This document shows positions 8,757-16,727 of a stretch of 62,762 nt of DNA, one piece after another (positions within the stretch are counted from its first letter, which is position 1; every line of letters begins with the position of its first letter). The stretch covers positions 1 to 62,762 of the forward strand of contig JAWKTM010000040.1 in the NCBI GenBank assembly GCA_041399085.1, read 5' to 3'. Origin of the DNA: JAWKTM01 sp041399085 (GTDB taxonomy: Bacteria > Planctomycetota > Planctomycetia > Pirellulales > Pirellulaceae). Position numbers and translations under genes: made by a program. Below the pieces are notes generated by a model that made no database searches, had not been told where the DNA came from, and worked only from the letters and a program-made list of their open reading frames with translations.

Positions 8757-10532
8757 ATGTCGGTGATTTTAGGAATTGATTTGGGAACGACGAACAGCGT
8801 GGTTTCGATTCTGCGCGATGGCCAGCCCGTGGTAATCGGCGACGAGCAGGGCCGAAGGGTGTTGCCGTCGGTGGTGGGATTCGATTCGGACGGCAATTTG
8901 TTGGTTGGCGAGACGGCTCGCAATCAAGCCTTGCTCGCTCCCCAGCGGACGGTGAAGTCGATCAAACGCCACATGGGCGAAGCCACGCGAGTGAAGCTGG
9001 GCGAGCAAGAATTCACGCCGCAAGAGATCTCGGCCATGATTCTGCGGACGCTGAAGCAATGGGCCGAGCGCGAGTTGAACGAGCCGGTGACCAAGGCCGT
9101 GATTACCGTTCCGGCTTTCTTTAACGAGAATCAGCGCGAGGCGACTCGGATGGCTGGCGAGTTGGCCGGTCTCGAAGTCGTGCGGATCGTCAACGAGCCG
9201 ACGGCGGCCGTGCTGACCTATGAGCCGCATTCCACTCGAAACGAAAAGCTGCTGGTATACGATTTGGGCGGTGGCACGTTTGATGTGTCCATCGTGCAAA
9301 CCGAGATGGACGTGGTCGAGGTGCTGGCCAGCCGCGGTGATACGCATTTGGGTGGTGATGACTTCGACCAACTGTTGTTGGACCACGTTTGCAACGCGTT
9401 CGAGACCGAGCACGGAATTGACTTGCGTCAGATTCCAACCGCTCGGTCGCGGCTACTGCAATCGGTCGAGGCCGCGAAGATCCGATTGTCCAGCGAACCT
9501 TTCGCGACGGTCGCCGAGGAGTTTATCGCGGACAAGAACGGCGCGCCGTTGAACTTGAACATCGAGATCGATCGCTCCGACTATGAAGCGATGATCGCCT
9601 CGCTGCTGGCGAAAACGATCGAATGCGTCGATGTGGCGCTCAGCGACGCCAAGCTCTCGGCCGTGCAACTGGATCGCGTGATTCTGGTGGGAGGCAGCAG
9701 CCGCACGCCGCTGGTGCGCCGGCTGCTGATCGAACAGTTGGGCCATGAGCCCTTGGTGTCAGTCGATCCCGATTTGTGCGTGTCGATGGGGGCGGCCGTC
9801 CAAGGCGGCTTGATTTCGGGCGATCAAGTGCGACAAATCTTGGTGGATATCACGCCACGGACTCTGGGTATCGCGTGCTTGGAGGGGCCTCCCGAGATAT
9901 CCGGCAAGCTCATTTTTTCGCCAATCATTCACCGCAATTCGCCGCTGCCAGCCAGCCGATCAGAGGTCTATTGTACGGCGCGCCGGGGACAGGCGGCCGC
10001 GCGAATCGATGTCTATCAAGGCGAACACGAAGACATTCGCTTCAACCAGGAAATCGGCTCGTTCAACCTCGAAAACCTGGATACGCAGGCCCACGAAGGC
10101 AGTGAGATTCTGGTTCGCTTCGACATGAATCACGATGGCATTTTGAACGTCACGGCCATCGAGCGCGCGACGGGCAATGAGCGGCGTTTGACGATCAACA
10201 ACGCCCTTTCCCGTTTCGATTCGAGCGATCGTGGCCAAGCCAAATCGCGGCTGTCCGAGATCTTTGACGACAACGCTTTGGGCGAGCTTGTCGTCGCTGC
10301 GGACGAGACTTTGGAAACGAATTCGGCCGCTTCCACGCCGCTGCTGGCGGAAGCCGGTTCGCTGTTGGGTAAGGCTCGGGAGCTGCTGAAGGAGGCCGCC
10401 GCCGAGGATGCCGAGGAGATGCGGATGCTGATCGAGCAGCTCGAGCATGCCGCGCTGGTCGGCGACCGCGAATCGGTCGACGATGTGCGGCACAAGTTGG
10501 AGGACATCCTCTTCTATCTCGAGGACGCCTAA
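8757..10532 (+). CDS. dnaK: Hsp70-family chaperone (DnaK paralogue)
   Basis: This 591-residue protein is an ATP-driven chaperone. The nucleotide-binding domain shows the phosphate-1 motif GIDLGTTNSVVS, the connecting segment VTVPAFFNENQREATR, phosphate-2 VYDLGGGTFDVSIVQ and the adenosine motif ILVGGSSRTPLVRRLL. The interdomain linker reads ILVDITPRTLGI in place of the usual DVTPLSLGIE. The substrate-binding beta domain follows (NSPLPASRSEVY, FDMNHDGILNVTAIERATG), then a shortened helical lid of about 110 residues. It is shorter than DnaK (about 638) and lacks the EEVD-like or acidic tail. AAGGA lies nine bases before the ATG. It is encoded with its own GrpE-like and J-like partners, suggesting a specialised paralogue. 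Confidence 0.9.
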   Translation: MSVILGIDLGTTNSVVSILRDGQPVVIGDEQGRRVLPSVVGFDSDGNLLVGETARNQALLAPQRTVKSIKRHMGEATRVKLGEQEFTPQEISAMILRTLKQWAERELNEPVTKAVITVPAFFNENQREATRMAGELAGLEVVRIVNEPTAAVLTYEPHSTRNEKLLVYDLGGGTFDVSIVQTEMDVVEVLASRGDTHLGGDDFDQLLLDHVCNAFETEHGIDLRQIPTARSRLLQSVEAAKIRLSSEPFATVAEEFIADKNGAPLNLNIEIDRSDYEAMIASLLAKTIECVDVALSDAKLSAVQLDRVILVGGSSRTPLVRRLLIEQLGHEPLVSVDPDLCVSMGAAVQGGLISGDQVRQILVDITPRTLGIACLEGPPEISGKLIFSPIIHRNSPLPASRSEVYCTARRGQAAARIDVYQGEHEDIRFNQEIGSFNLENLDTQAHEGSEILVRFDMNHDGILNVTAIERATGNERRLTINNALSRFDSSDRGQAKSRLSEIFDDNALGELVVAADETLETNSAASTPLLAEAGSLLGKARELLKEAAAEDAEEMRMLIEQLEHAALVGDRESVDDVRHKLEDILFYLEDA

Positions 10533-10533
10533 C

Positions 10534-10860
10534 GTGGCCAAACAAGCGGATCGCGAAGCCGCCACAATCCGCTGTCCAACGTGTAATGCGTCGCAGGCGC
10601 CGTCGAACGAGTGTCGACGGTGCCGTTGCGACCTTTCGCTGCTAGTCGAAACGCGCCAGGCTCGCGAACGCTGGCGACACGCCTGCTTGAAGCGTCTGGC
10701 GGACCATGACGCTGCCGGCGCGATAACGGCCGCGCGACGAGCCTGGGAGATTGGCCCGGATCCCGAAATCGGACGGTTGCTGGCCGTGGCGTATCTGTTG
10801 TCGGGCCGCCATCAAGCCGCGCTGGACGTGCGCGATTTGGTGAACGCGCTGGACGCGTGA
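10534..10860 (+). CDS. Small zinc-ribbon protein with a TPR-like tail
   Basis: This 108-residue protein starts at a GTG one base after the Hsp70 stop codon, so it is almost certainly translated with it. The N-terminus is a four-cysteine zinc ribbon (CPTCNASQAPSNECRRCRC), and the rest is helical with one or two TPR-like hairpins (AAGAITAARRAWEIGPDPE, LLAVAYLLSGRHQAALD). The family is not one I can name. As the last gene of the cluster, it could deliver clients or regulate Hsp70, replacing the zinc-finger part that the J-like protein lacks. That is a guess from position and domain content. A longer open frame starting upstream at 10447 overlaps Hsp70 and is less likely. Confidence 0.75.
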   Translation: MAKQADREAATIRCPTCNASQAPSNECRRCRCDLSLLVETRQARERWRHACLKRLADHDAAGAITAARRAWEIGPDPEIGRLLAVAYLLSGRHQAALDVRDLVNALDA

Positions 10861-11048
10861 TTTCACCTCGGGCTCTATCGCTCTACGTTTTGGCACATCG
10901 CTTGCCGCTAATGCCCGGCACGCTGTCGTGATCGTTTCGCGGTATGGCCTTTCATCCCAGCGTCCACGATCCGCCATCCATTCGCCCTCATTAATTGCAT
11001 TGGTCGTGGGTCACCCAAGCGTCCGCGCTGAAAGGAGCCAGAACCCTC

Positions 11049-13343
11049 GTGTTTTCGGCGCTACTAGGCATTTTCGCACTGGCTCTTTTGGCGCCGGTGG
11101 CGTCTCGCTGGCTAGGCGAATGGACTGGTTGGGTCTATTCACTGCTGCCGTTGGGAATGCTGATCCACTTCGCCTCCCATCTATCAGCCATCCAACGAGG
11201 CACGGTGTTCGCCTCGCATACCGACTGGCTCGATTCGTTGGATCTGGCGATTAGTCTTCGCCTTGATGGACTCAGTCTCCTCTTCTGTATGCTGATTACG
11301 GGGATCGGCGTCTTTGTGCCAGTCTATGCGCAAGCTCATACAAGTTCCACATCGGAAACGGGTCGGCTGGTCGGTCAACTAATGGCATTCATGGGGGCTA
11401 TGTTAGGACTTGTGCTATCGGACAATCTCTTCTGTTTGTACGTCTTCTGGGAGTTAACGACGCTAACTTCATTCTTCCTGATCGGTTTCAATCACCAACA
11501 GCCGGCGGCCCGAACGGCGGCCCTTACCAGTCTAATAATAACCTCGCTCGGTGGCTTGGCGATGTTGGCCGGACTGCTATTGCTCGCCTCCACGACAGGT
11601 TCTTATGAGCTGTCCATATTGACCACGCTTTCCACGGCCGACAACTCTGCCGCCCTGAACGCTGCGATCTTCGGCTTACTTCTCGTGGGAGCGATGACCA
11701 AGTCGGCTCAGTTTCCCTTTCATTTCTGGCTTCCGGCAGCCATGCAAGCGCCCACGGCGGTTAGTGCCTATTTGCATTCGGCCACTATGGTCAAGGCGGG
11801 AATCTATTTGTTAGCCCGCCTGCTGCCGGTCTTTGGTAACAACGAAGTATGGCTGGTCGCGCTGACCACGATTGGTAGCGTCACAATGATTGTGGGTGGA
11901 ACCCAAGCTCTGTTCGCAAACGACCTCAAGCGAGTTCTTGCGTTCGCCACGATTGCGGTTCTCGGTATGCTCGTCATGTTGATCGGAATCGGAACCGAGA
12001 CGGCGATACTGGCAATGTTTATCACACTCGTAGCCCATGCACTATACAAGGCTCCATTGTTCTTCGCCGCGGGAGCGATTGACCATGCGCTGCATACTCG
12101 ACAGTTGAATCAACTGAGCGGCTTGGGGCGTCACATGCCCTTTATGGCGTGCGCAAGCCTCCTGGCTGCCGTTTCCATGATGGGCGTCATTCCCACGATT
12201 GGTTTCGTATCCAAGGAACTCGTCTACGAAGTCGTGCAAAACAATCCGTGGGCCATCGCATTAACTTCGTTGACGGTGACCGCGAACGTCCTGCTCGTCG
12301 CGGTCGCTCTCCGACTGGCTGTGATTCCCTTCTTCGGTCGAACGAATGAGGATCTGCCACAACCGACACGATCGTCGATCGCCGAATGGCAAGGTCCGCT
12401 GGTCCTAGGCATTAGCGGAGTTCTATTAGGGCTCGTCACGCCTGAGTTGACGGCGCGACTTATTAATCCAGCCGCAACCAATGTGTTAGGTCGCACGATT
12501 GGGGAGTCGGTCAAGTTGTGGCATGGCTTTACCTCGACTTTTATGCTCAGCCTGCTCACGCTCGCGCTCGGTATGGCTGTGTTTGGCATTTGCCAGCGCC
12601 GACCAAGCATGCTCGGTGCCATTCGGCTGCCGACGGCAATTAGTCCGACCAGAATCGGCAGTTACCTAGGAATAGGCGTTAAACAACTATCCCGTGTAAC
12701 CGTCGTCGCTTTGCAAAGCGGATACCTACGACACTACTTGTCCGTGATCTTACTGACCATCATCGTCGGAACCTGGTGGAGCTTGTTGACGGTATCCGGT
12801 TGGCCGTCTGCTTGGACGATGTCCAGCATTCGATGGTACGAAATTGTTCTGGTGGCGGCCGTGTTTACGGGAACGCTGCTGACCGTTGTCTCACACTCCC
12901 GTTTGGCCGCGATTACATCGCTAGGGGCCGTGGGATTCGGTGTCACCGCGATTTTCATGCTCTACGGAGCGCTCGATCTGGCGATCACGCAATTCGCGGT
13001 CGAGACGTTGACGGTCATTCTCCTAGTGTTGGTCTTTTTGCATTTACCACGTTACGAACGGCGCTCGTCTCGCCGCCGCCATTTCCGGGATGCCGCGGTG
13101 GCGGTCGCGACAGGCGTAACCATTACGGCTTTATTGCTGTGGGTCCAGGACGCCACGAGTGATTTGCCGATGTCGCGTGAATATATCGCCCGCAGTGTAT
13201 CCGAGGCGCATGGTCACAACGTCGTGAATGTAATCTTAGTCGACTTTCGGGCACTGGATACGCTGGGTGAAATCGCCGTGTTGTCGGCGGCTGGCGTCGG
13301 GGTGCATGCGCTATTGAAACTGAAGCCGGAGGCCGTGGAATGA
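11049..13343 (+). CDS. mnhA: Mrp-type Na+(K+)/H+ antiporter subunit A
   Basis: MnhA/MrpA is the largest membrane subunit of the hetero-oligomeric cation/proton antiporter, related to NuoL of complex I. The 764-residue form starts at a GTG preceded by AAAGGAG at 11031; an upstream TTG at 10995 is less likely. Key charged membrane residues are in place: Glu in LYVFWELTTLTSFF, Lys in MTKSAQFPFHFWLPAAM and Lys in SATMVKAGIYLLAR. The C-terminus carries the MbhD-like segment (LYGALDLAITQFAVETLTV) and the MbhE-like segment (NVVNVILVDFRALDTLGE). It is the first gene of an A-G operon and its stop overlaps the next start (ATGA). This subunit is intact although B and F are not. Confidence 0.95.
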   Translation: MFSALLGIFALALLAPVASRWLGEWTGWVYSLLPLGMLIHFASHLSAIQRGTVFASHTDWLDSLDLAISLRLDGLSLLFCMLITGIGVFVPVYAQAHTSSTSETGRLVGQLMAFMGAMLGLVLSDNLFCLYVFWELTTLTSFFLIGFNHQQPAARTAALTSLIITSLGGLAMLAGLLLLASTTGSYELSILTTLSTADNSAALNAAIFGLLLVGAMTKSAQFPFHFWLPAAMQAPTAVSAYLHSATMVKAGIYLLARLLPVFGNNEVWLVALTTIGSVTMIVGGTQALFANDLKRVLAFATIAVLGMLVMLIGIGTETAILAMFITLVAHALYKAPLFFAAGAIDHALHTRQLNQLSGLGRHMPFMACASLLAAVSMMGVIPTIGFVSKELVYEVVQNNPWAIALTSLTVTANVLLVAVALRLAVIPFFGRTNEDLPQPTRSSIAEWQGPLVLGISGVLLGLVTPELTARLINPAATNVLGRTIGESVKLWHGFTSTFMLSLLTLALGMAVFGICQRRPSMLGAIRLPTAISPTRIGSYLGIGVKQLSRVTVVALQSGYLRHYLSVILLTIIVGTWWSLLTVSGWPSAWTMSSIRWYEIVLVAAVFTGTLLTVVSHSRLAAITSLGAVGFGVTAIFMLYGALDLAITQFAVETLTVILLVLVFLHLPRYERRSSRRRHFRDAAVAVATGVTITALLLWVQDATSDLPMSREYIARSVSEAHGHNVVNVILVDFRALDTLGEIAVLSAAGVGVHALLKLKPEAVE

Positions 13344-13752
13344 ACTCGCTGGTTCTGAGAACAGCCATAAAGTTCATGTTGCCGATGTTGTTGTTGCTAT
13401 CGGTCTTCTTGTTAATACAAGGGCACGATCAACCGGGTGGTGGTTTTGTGGGAGGACTCGTCGCCGCGGCGGGAATTACTCTGCACGCCTTGGCCAACGA
13501 CGCGTCCTCCGCCAAGCGGATTATGCGAGGAGAGCCGCATTGCGATAGGTGTCGGACTGCTGATCGCGGTCATCAAGTGGTGTTTGGGGAAGTGCGGTCG
13601 GTCGAGCTTTCTGACTGGCATCTGGATGGTACCGCTGGGCAAAAGGGCGGTCGTACTCGGTCGGAACTCCCATCCTGTTCGATCTTGGAGTGTACTTCGT
13701 CGTGGCCGGCGTTACCTCGTTAGTTTTGCTTTCGTTAGTTGAGGATAGCTAG
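13340..13752 (+). pseudogene. mnhB: Mrp antiporter subunit B, frameshifted
   Basis: The first 65 or so residues are typical MnhB: NSLVLRTAIKFMLPMLLLL, GHDQPGGGFVGGLVAAAGI. Then the frame shifts near 13536: IAIGVGLLIAVIKW and SSFLTGIWMVPLGK continue one frame over, and the C-terminus (GTPILFDLGVYFVVAGV, then LSLVEDS) is in the third frame, ending at a TAG at 13750-13752. So there are at least two breaks, each shifting the same way, within a gene of normal total length. The start overlaps the mnhA stop. If the sequence is right, subunit B is lost, and in characterised Mrp systems all subunits are needed for activity. Confidence 0.85.
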
Positions 13753-13753
13753 A

Positions 13754-14101
13754 ATGGAAACAGCATTAGCCATTCTCGTTGGCAGCCTCTTTGCGGGTGG
13801 GCTGTACCTGCTGTTACGCCCGAGCGCAATCAAGTTGGTGATTGGATTGGCGTTACTAAGTCACGCCGCCAACTTGCTGCTCTTCACGGCGGGAGGATTG
13901 GTGCGAGCCGGGGTGCCGATCGTTAAAGACACAGAGCAACCCACGCAGCAGATCATGGCGGATCCGCTGCCACAGGCAATGATTCTGACGGCAATCGTGA
14001 TCAGCTTCGCCGTATTGGCTTTCTCCCTAACAATGGTGTGCCGAGCGTACTCGGTAACAGGCACGGACAACGTGGACGCCATTACCACAAGAGGGAAGTG
14101 A
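13754..14101 (+). CDS. mnhC: Mrp-type antiporter subunit C
   Basis: This 115-residue, three-span membrane protein matches MnhC/MrpC, the NuoK homologue of the antiporter. Characteristic stretches are LVGSLFAGGLYLLLRPSAIK, GLALLSHAANLLLF and DPLPQAMILTAIVISFAVLA. I take the ATG at 13754, one base after the mnhB stop, over a TTG at 13739. It is intact and in its usual place between B and D. The mnhD start follows within a few bases of its stop. Confidence 0.92.
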   Translation: METALAILVGSLFAGGLYLLLRPSAIKLVIGLALLSHAANLLLFTAGGLVRAGVPIVKDTEQPTQQIMADPLPQAMILTAIVISFAVLAFSLTMVCRAYSVTGTDNVDAITTRGK

Positions 14102-14103
14102 TT

Positions 14104-15603
14104 GTGTTGTTGGCGCTACCAATTGTGATTCCGCTCGCAACGGCTGCGCTGCTGGTGTTGTTGCGCCGGTACACGCGGGCGGCGGCACTTCTGCATGTCG
14201 TCGGCTCGATTGCTTTGGTTGCTGCTTGCTGCGCCGTGCTGGCCAGGACGTGGGATGGAAGTATTCACGTATTGCGCGTGGGAGATTGGCCAACGTCGGT
14301 CGGCATTGTCTTGGTGAGCGATGCACTGAGCGGCGGAATGCTGGTCGTCACCAGTCTCGTGGCGCTGGCCGTCTCGATCTCGGCGAGTCGTGGGATCGAT
14401 ATCCAACGCCGACGGTTCGGCTTCGCTTCGTATTGTCAACTGATGGTTGTGGGGGTATGCGGAGCGCTACTGACGGGCGACCTGTTCAATTTGTATGTAT
14501 GGTTCGAGGTAATGCTGGTGTCATCGTTCGTGCTCCTAGTATTGGGCGGCGAACGGCGACAACTGGAAGGGGCGATTACGTATGTCGCGATCAACTTAAT
14601 CGCGTCGGTCACGCTGCTAGTCGCGATCGGCATATTATACGGCGCGGCGGGAACGGTGAACCTGGCGGATCTCGCCACACGAGTGCGCCATGGAATGGAT
14701 CATTCCGTGGCCCATGTGGTGGGAGTGCTGTTCCTCGTGGCATTTGGGATCAAAGCGGCGCTCTTCCCGTTGTTTTTTTGGCTGCCCGCGTCTTACCACA
14801 CTCCTCCCAGTCTCGTAGCGGCGCTGTTTGCCGGCCTGTTGACGAAGGTAGGTGTGTATGCACTTCTCCGCGTCTTCAGTTTGTTGTTCTGGTCGGGATT
14901 CGACACCACGTATGATGTCATTCTTATCGCGTCGGTCCTGACGATGCTGACGGGGGCGTTAGGCGCCGTTGGGCAACGGGACTTGCGGCCCAAGCTGTGT
15001 TATTTGCTAATTGCACATGTTGGCTACATGACCATGGGATTTGCCCTCCGAACGGAATCGGGCGTCGCGGGTGCGGCATTCTACATTTGGCATCATATGC
15101 TAGTGATGACCGGGTTGTTCATGGTTAGCGGCATCGTTGTCGGCGAAAATCCGCAGGTCGCCGAGGCACGAAACGCGTGGCTCAGCCCTCGGAAGTGGAT
15201 GGTTGGGGGAGCATTTCTGTTGCTCGCAATGTCGCTGGCGGGATTGCCGCCGTCTTCGGGATTCGTGGGGAAGCTGGCCTTGGTCCGAGCCGCCTTAGAA
15301 GTGGAACGCTATGGGGTCGCGGCGGTGGCGCTGTTTGTCGAACTGTTGACGCTATACGCGCTTGTGCGCGCATGGTATGACATACTGCAGCGAGAGCGCC
15401 GGAAGGGATCACCGGATCGTCCGAATTTGAGATGTCTACGAGAGCCGGCATTTACATGGGTGGAGTTGGGTCCTGTGCTGGGGTTAACGATTGCGAGTTT
15501 CGGAATGGGATTGGTCGCAGCGCCCGTATTTCAGTTGGCTGAACGTACCGCCGTTCAGCTAAGCACGCCCAGCCGATATATCGGCGCGGTGTTGGGGGAA
15601 TGA
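14104..15603 (+). CDS. mnhD: Mrp-type antiporter subunit D
   Basis: MnhD/MrpD is the NuoM/N-like proton-translocating subunit, about 14 membrane helices, 499 residues here. Conserved features are LFNLYVWFEVMLVSSFVLL with the membrane Glu, a Lys in FGIKAALFPLFFWLPASY and a Lys in FAGLLTKVGVYALLR. The start is taken as the GTG at 14104, two bases after the mnhC stop, with an AGAGGGA ribosome site at 14091; an in-frame GTG at 14098 overlapping that stop is also possible. The longer frame beginning at 14038 overlaps mnhC and is not needed. The gene is intact and coupled to mnhE, which begins nine bases later. Confidence 0.93.
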   Translation: MLLALPIVIPLATAALLVLLRRYTRAAALLHVVGSIALVAACCAVLARTWDGSIHVLRVGDWPTSVGIVLVSDALSGGMLVVTSLVALAVSISASRGIDIQRRRFGFASYCQLMVVGVCGALLTGDLFNLYVWFEVMLVSSFVLLVLGGERRQLEGAITYVAINLIASVTLLVAIGILYGAAGTVNLADLATRVRHGMDHSVAHVVGVLFLVAFGIKAALFPLFFWLPASYHTPPSLVAALFAGLLTKVGVYALLRVFSLLFWSGFDTTYDVILIASVLTMLTGALGAVGQRDLRPKLCYLLIAHVGYMTMGFALRTESGVAGAAFYIWHHMLVMTGLFMVSGIVVGENPQVAEARNAWLSPRKWMVGGAFLLLAMSLAGLPPSSGFVGKLALVRAALEVERYGVAAVALFVELLTLYALVRAWYDILQRERRKGSPDRPNLRCLREPAFTWVELGPVLGLTIASFGMGLVAAPVFQLAERTAVQLSTPSRYIGAVLGE

Positions 15604-15612
15604 GGTGAGGCA

Positions 15613-16113
15613 ATGAGACTGTTCGTGTGGAATTCGTGTTTGGCGTTGGTGTGGGCGTTCGCGATTGGCGATGTTTCGGCGCTCAACCTGGGTGTTGGGT
15701 TTACCTTGGGCTTGGTGATTCTGAACGCGGTGCGGACCGGAATGGGGAAGTCCGTGTATGGGCGGAGCGTTTGGTTCGCGGCGACGCTGTTTGTGTACCT
15801 AGTGTGGGAGCTACTATTGGCGAACATGCGCGTCGCTCGTGATGTTCTGACCCCCCATTTACGGATGCGACCGGGAATTATCGCGGTTCCGCTGGACGCT
15901 CGAAGTCCGCTTCAGATTACCGTGTTGGCGAACCTGATCTCGTTGACGCCGGGAATGCTCAGCTTGGGACTGTCCGAAGACGGTCGGACCTTATTTGTTC
16001 ACACGATGTTCATCGAGGATACGGATAAGGAGCGGCGGCTCGATCAAAGACGGGTTCGAGCGGAGAGTATTAAAGGTATTTCCATGAGCGAGTGGGTTAA
16101 TATCGGGACGTAG
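15613..16113 (+). CDS. mnhE: Mrp-type antiporter subunit E
   Basis: This 166-residue protein has an N-terminal membrane hairpin region followed by a soluble C-terminal part, as in MnhE/MrpE. Diagnostic segments are YLVWELLLANMRVARDVL, RPGIIAVPLDARSPLQIT and VLANLISLTPGMLSLGLSED. It starts at an ATG after a GAGG element and is intact. The stop codon overlaps the GTG start of mnhF (GTAGTG). Confidence 0.93.
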   Translation: MRLFVWNSCLALVWAFAIGDVSALNLGVGFTLGLVILNAVRTGMGKSVYGRSVWFAATLFVYLVWELLLANMRVARDVLTPHLRMRPGIIAVPLDARSPLQITVLANLISLTPGMLSLGLSEDGRTLFVHTMFIEDTDKERRLDQRRVRAESIKGISMSEWVNIGT

Positions 16114-16373
16114 TGTTTGTTCGCAAAGTTACTGGCGTGCTGGCCGCCAGCATAGTCGGTGTTCGGTTTCGGTTAGCGCGAGGACCGAACATTGGCGGAT
16201 CGCGTGGTCGCGCTGGACATGATCGCGTTGGCATTCGTGGCAATGACCGGAGGTATGCGGTCGCCACGTCGAACGAAGAGTATCTGCGGGTGGCGATGGT
16301 TGCGTAAATTTGTTAATTTTGTGGGAACGGTGGCTTTCGCCTACTACCCCAGCGGAGACAGGAAGCGAGATGA
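16113..16373 (+). pseudogene. mnhF: Mrp antiporter subunit F, frameshifted
   Basis: Subunit F can be read only by jumping between two frames at least three times in 260 bases: VRFRLARGPNI in the first, then ADRVVALDMIALAFVAM one frame over, then VATSNEEYLRVAMVA back in the first, then KFVNFVGTVAFAYYPSGD in the other. Joined, these match the full MnhF pattern. It starts with GTG overlapping the mnhE stop and ends at about the mnhG start (GATGAG). Total length is close to normal, so damage is single-base indels. Confidence 0.82.
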
Positions 16374-16657
16374 GAGAGTGGGTGGCCAGCCTGCTAGTTG
16401 CTGGCACGGCGTTTGTGATTCTCGCTGTGGGCGTGATGCGGATGCCCGATCTCTACACCCAGGCCGCGACGAAGGCGTCAGTCCTTGGGAATCGCGCCCT
16501 CATCATACTCGCCGCGTGCCTTCATTTTCGAGATCTAGGCGTCACGACACAAGCACTGTTGGTCATTGCCTTCCTGTGGATTACCTCGCCGATTGCGGCA
16601 CAGATCCTCTGCAGAACGGCGTATCTTGTGAATGTGCCATTGTGGGAAAAGTGGTGA
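16370..16657 (+). CDS. mnhG: Mrp-type antiporter subunit G
   Basis: This 95-residue, three-helix membrane protein matches MnhG/MrpG: VGVMRMPDLYTQAATKAS, LGVTTQALLVIAFLW, TSPIAAQILCRTAYL, VPLWEKW. I take the ATG at 16370 over the in-frame start at 16310, which lies inside mnhF. Where homologues read LYTRxHAATKA, two or three residues are absent, a small in-frame deletion in a conserved loop. It is the last gene of the operon. After its stop comes the end of a gene on the other strand at 16728. Confidence 0.88.
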   Translation: MREWVASLLVAGTAFVILAVGVMRMPDLYTQAATKASVLGNRALIILAACLHFRDLGVTTQALLVIAFLWITSPIAAQILCRTAYLVNVPLWEKW

Positions 16658-16727
16658 TCGATGAATTGGTTTCCCATGAGTCGGGAATCGAGGGGGTTCC
16701 TGACTCTGGCGAACACGCAGCGACGGA

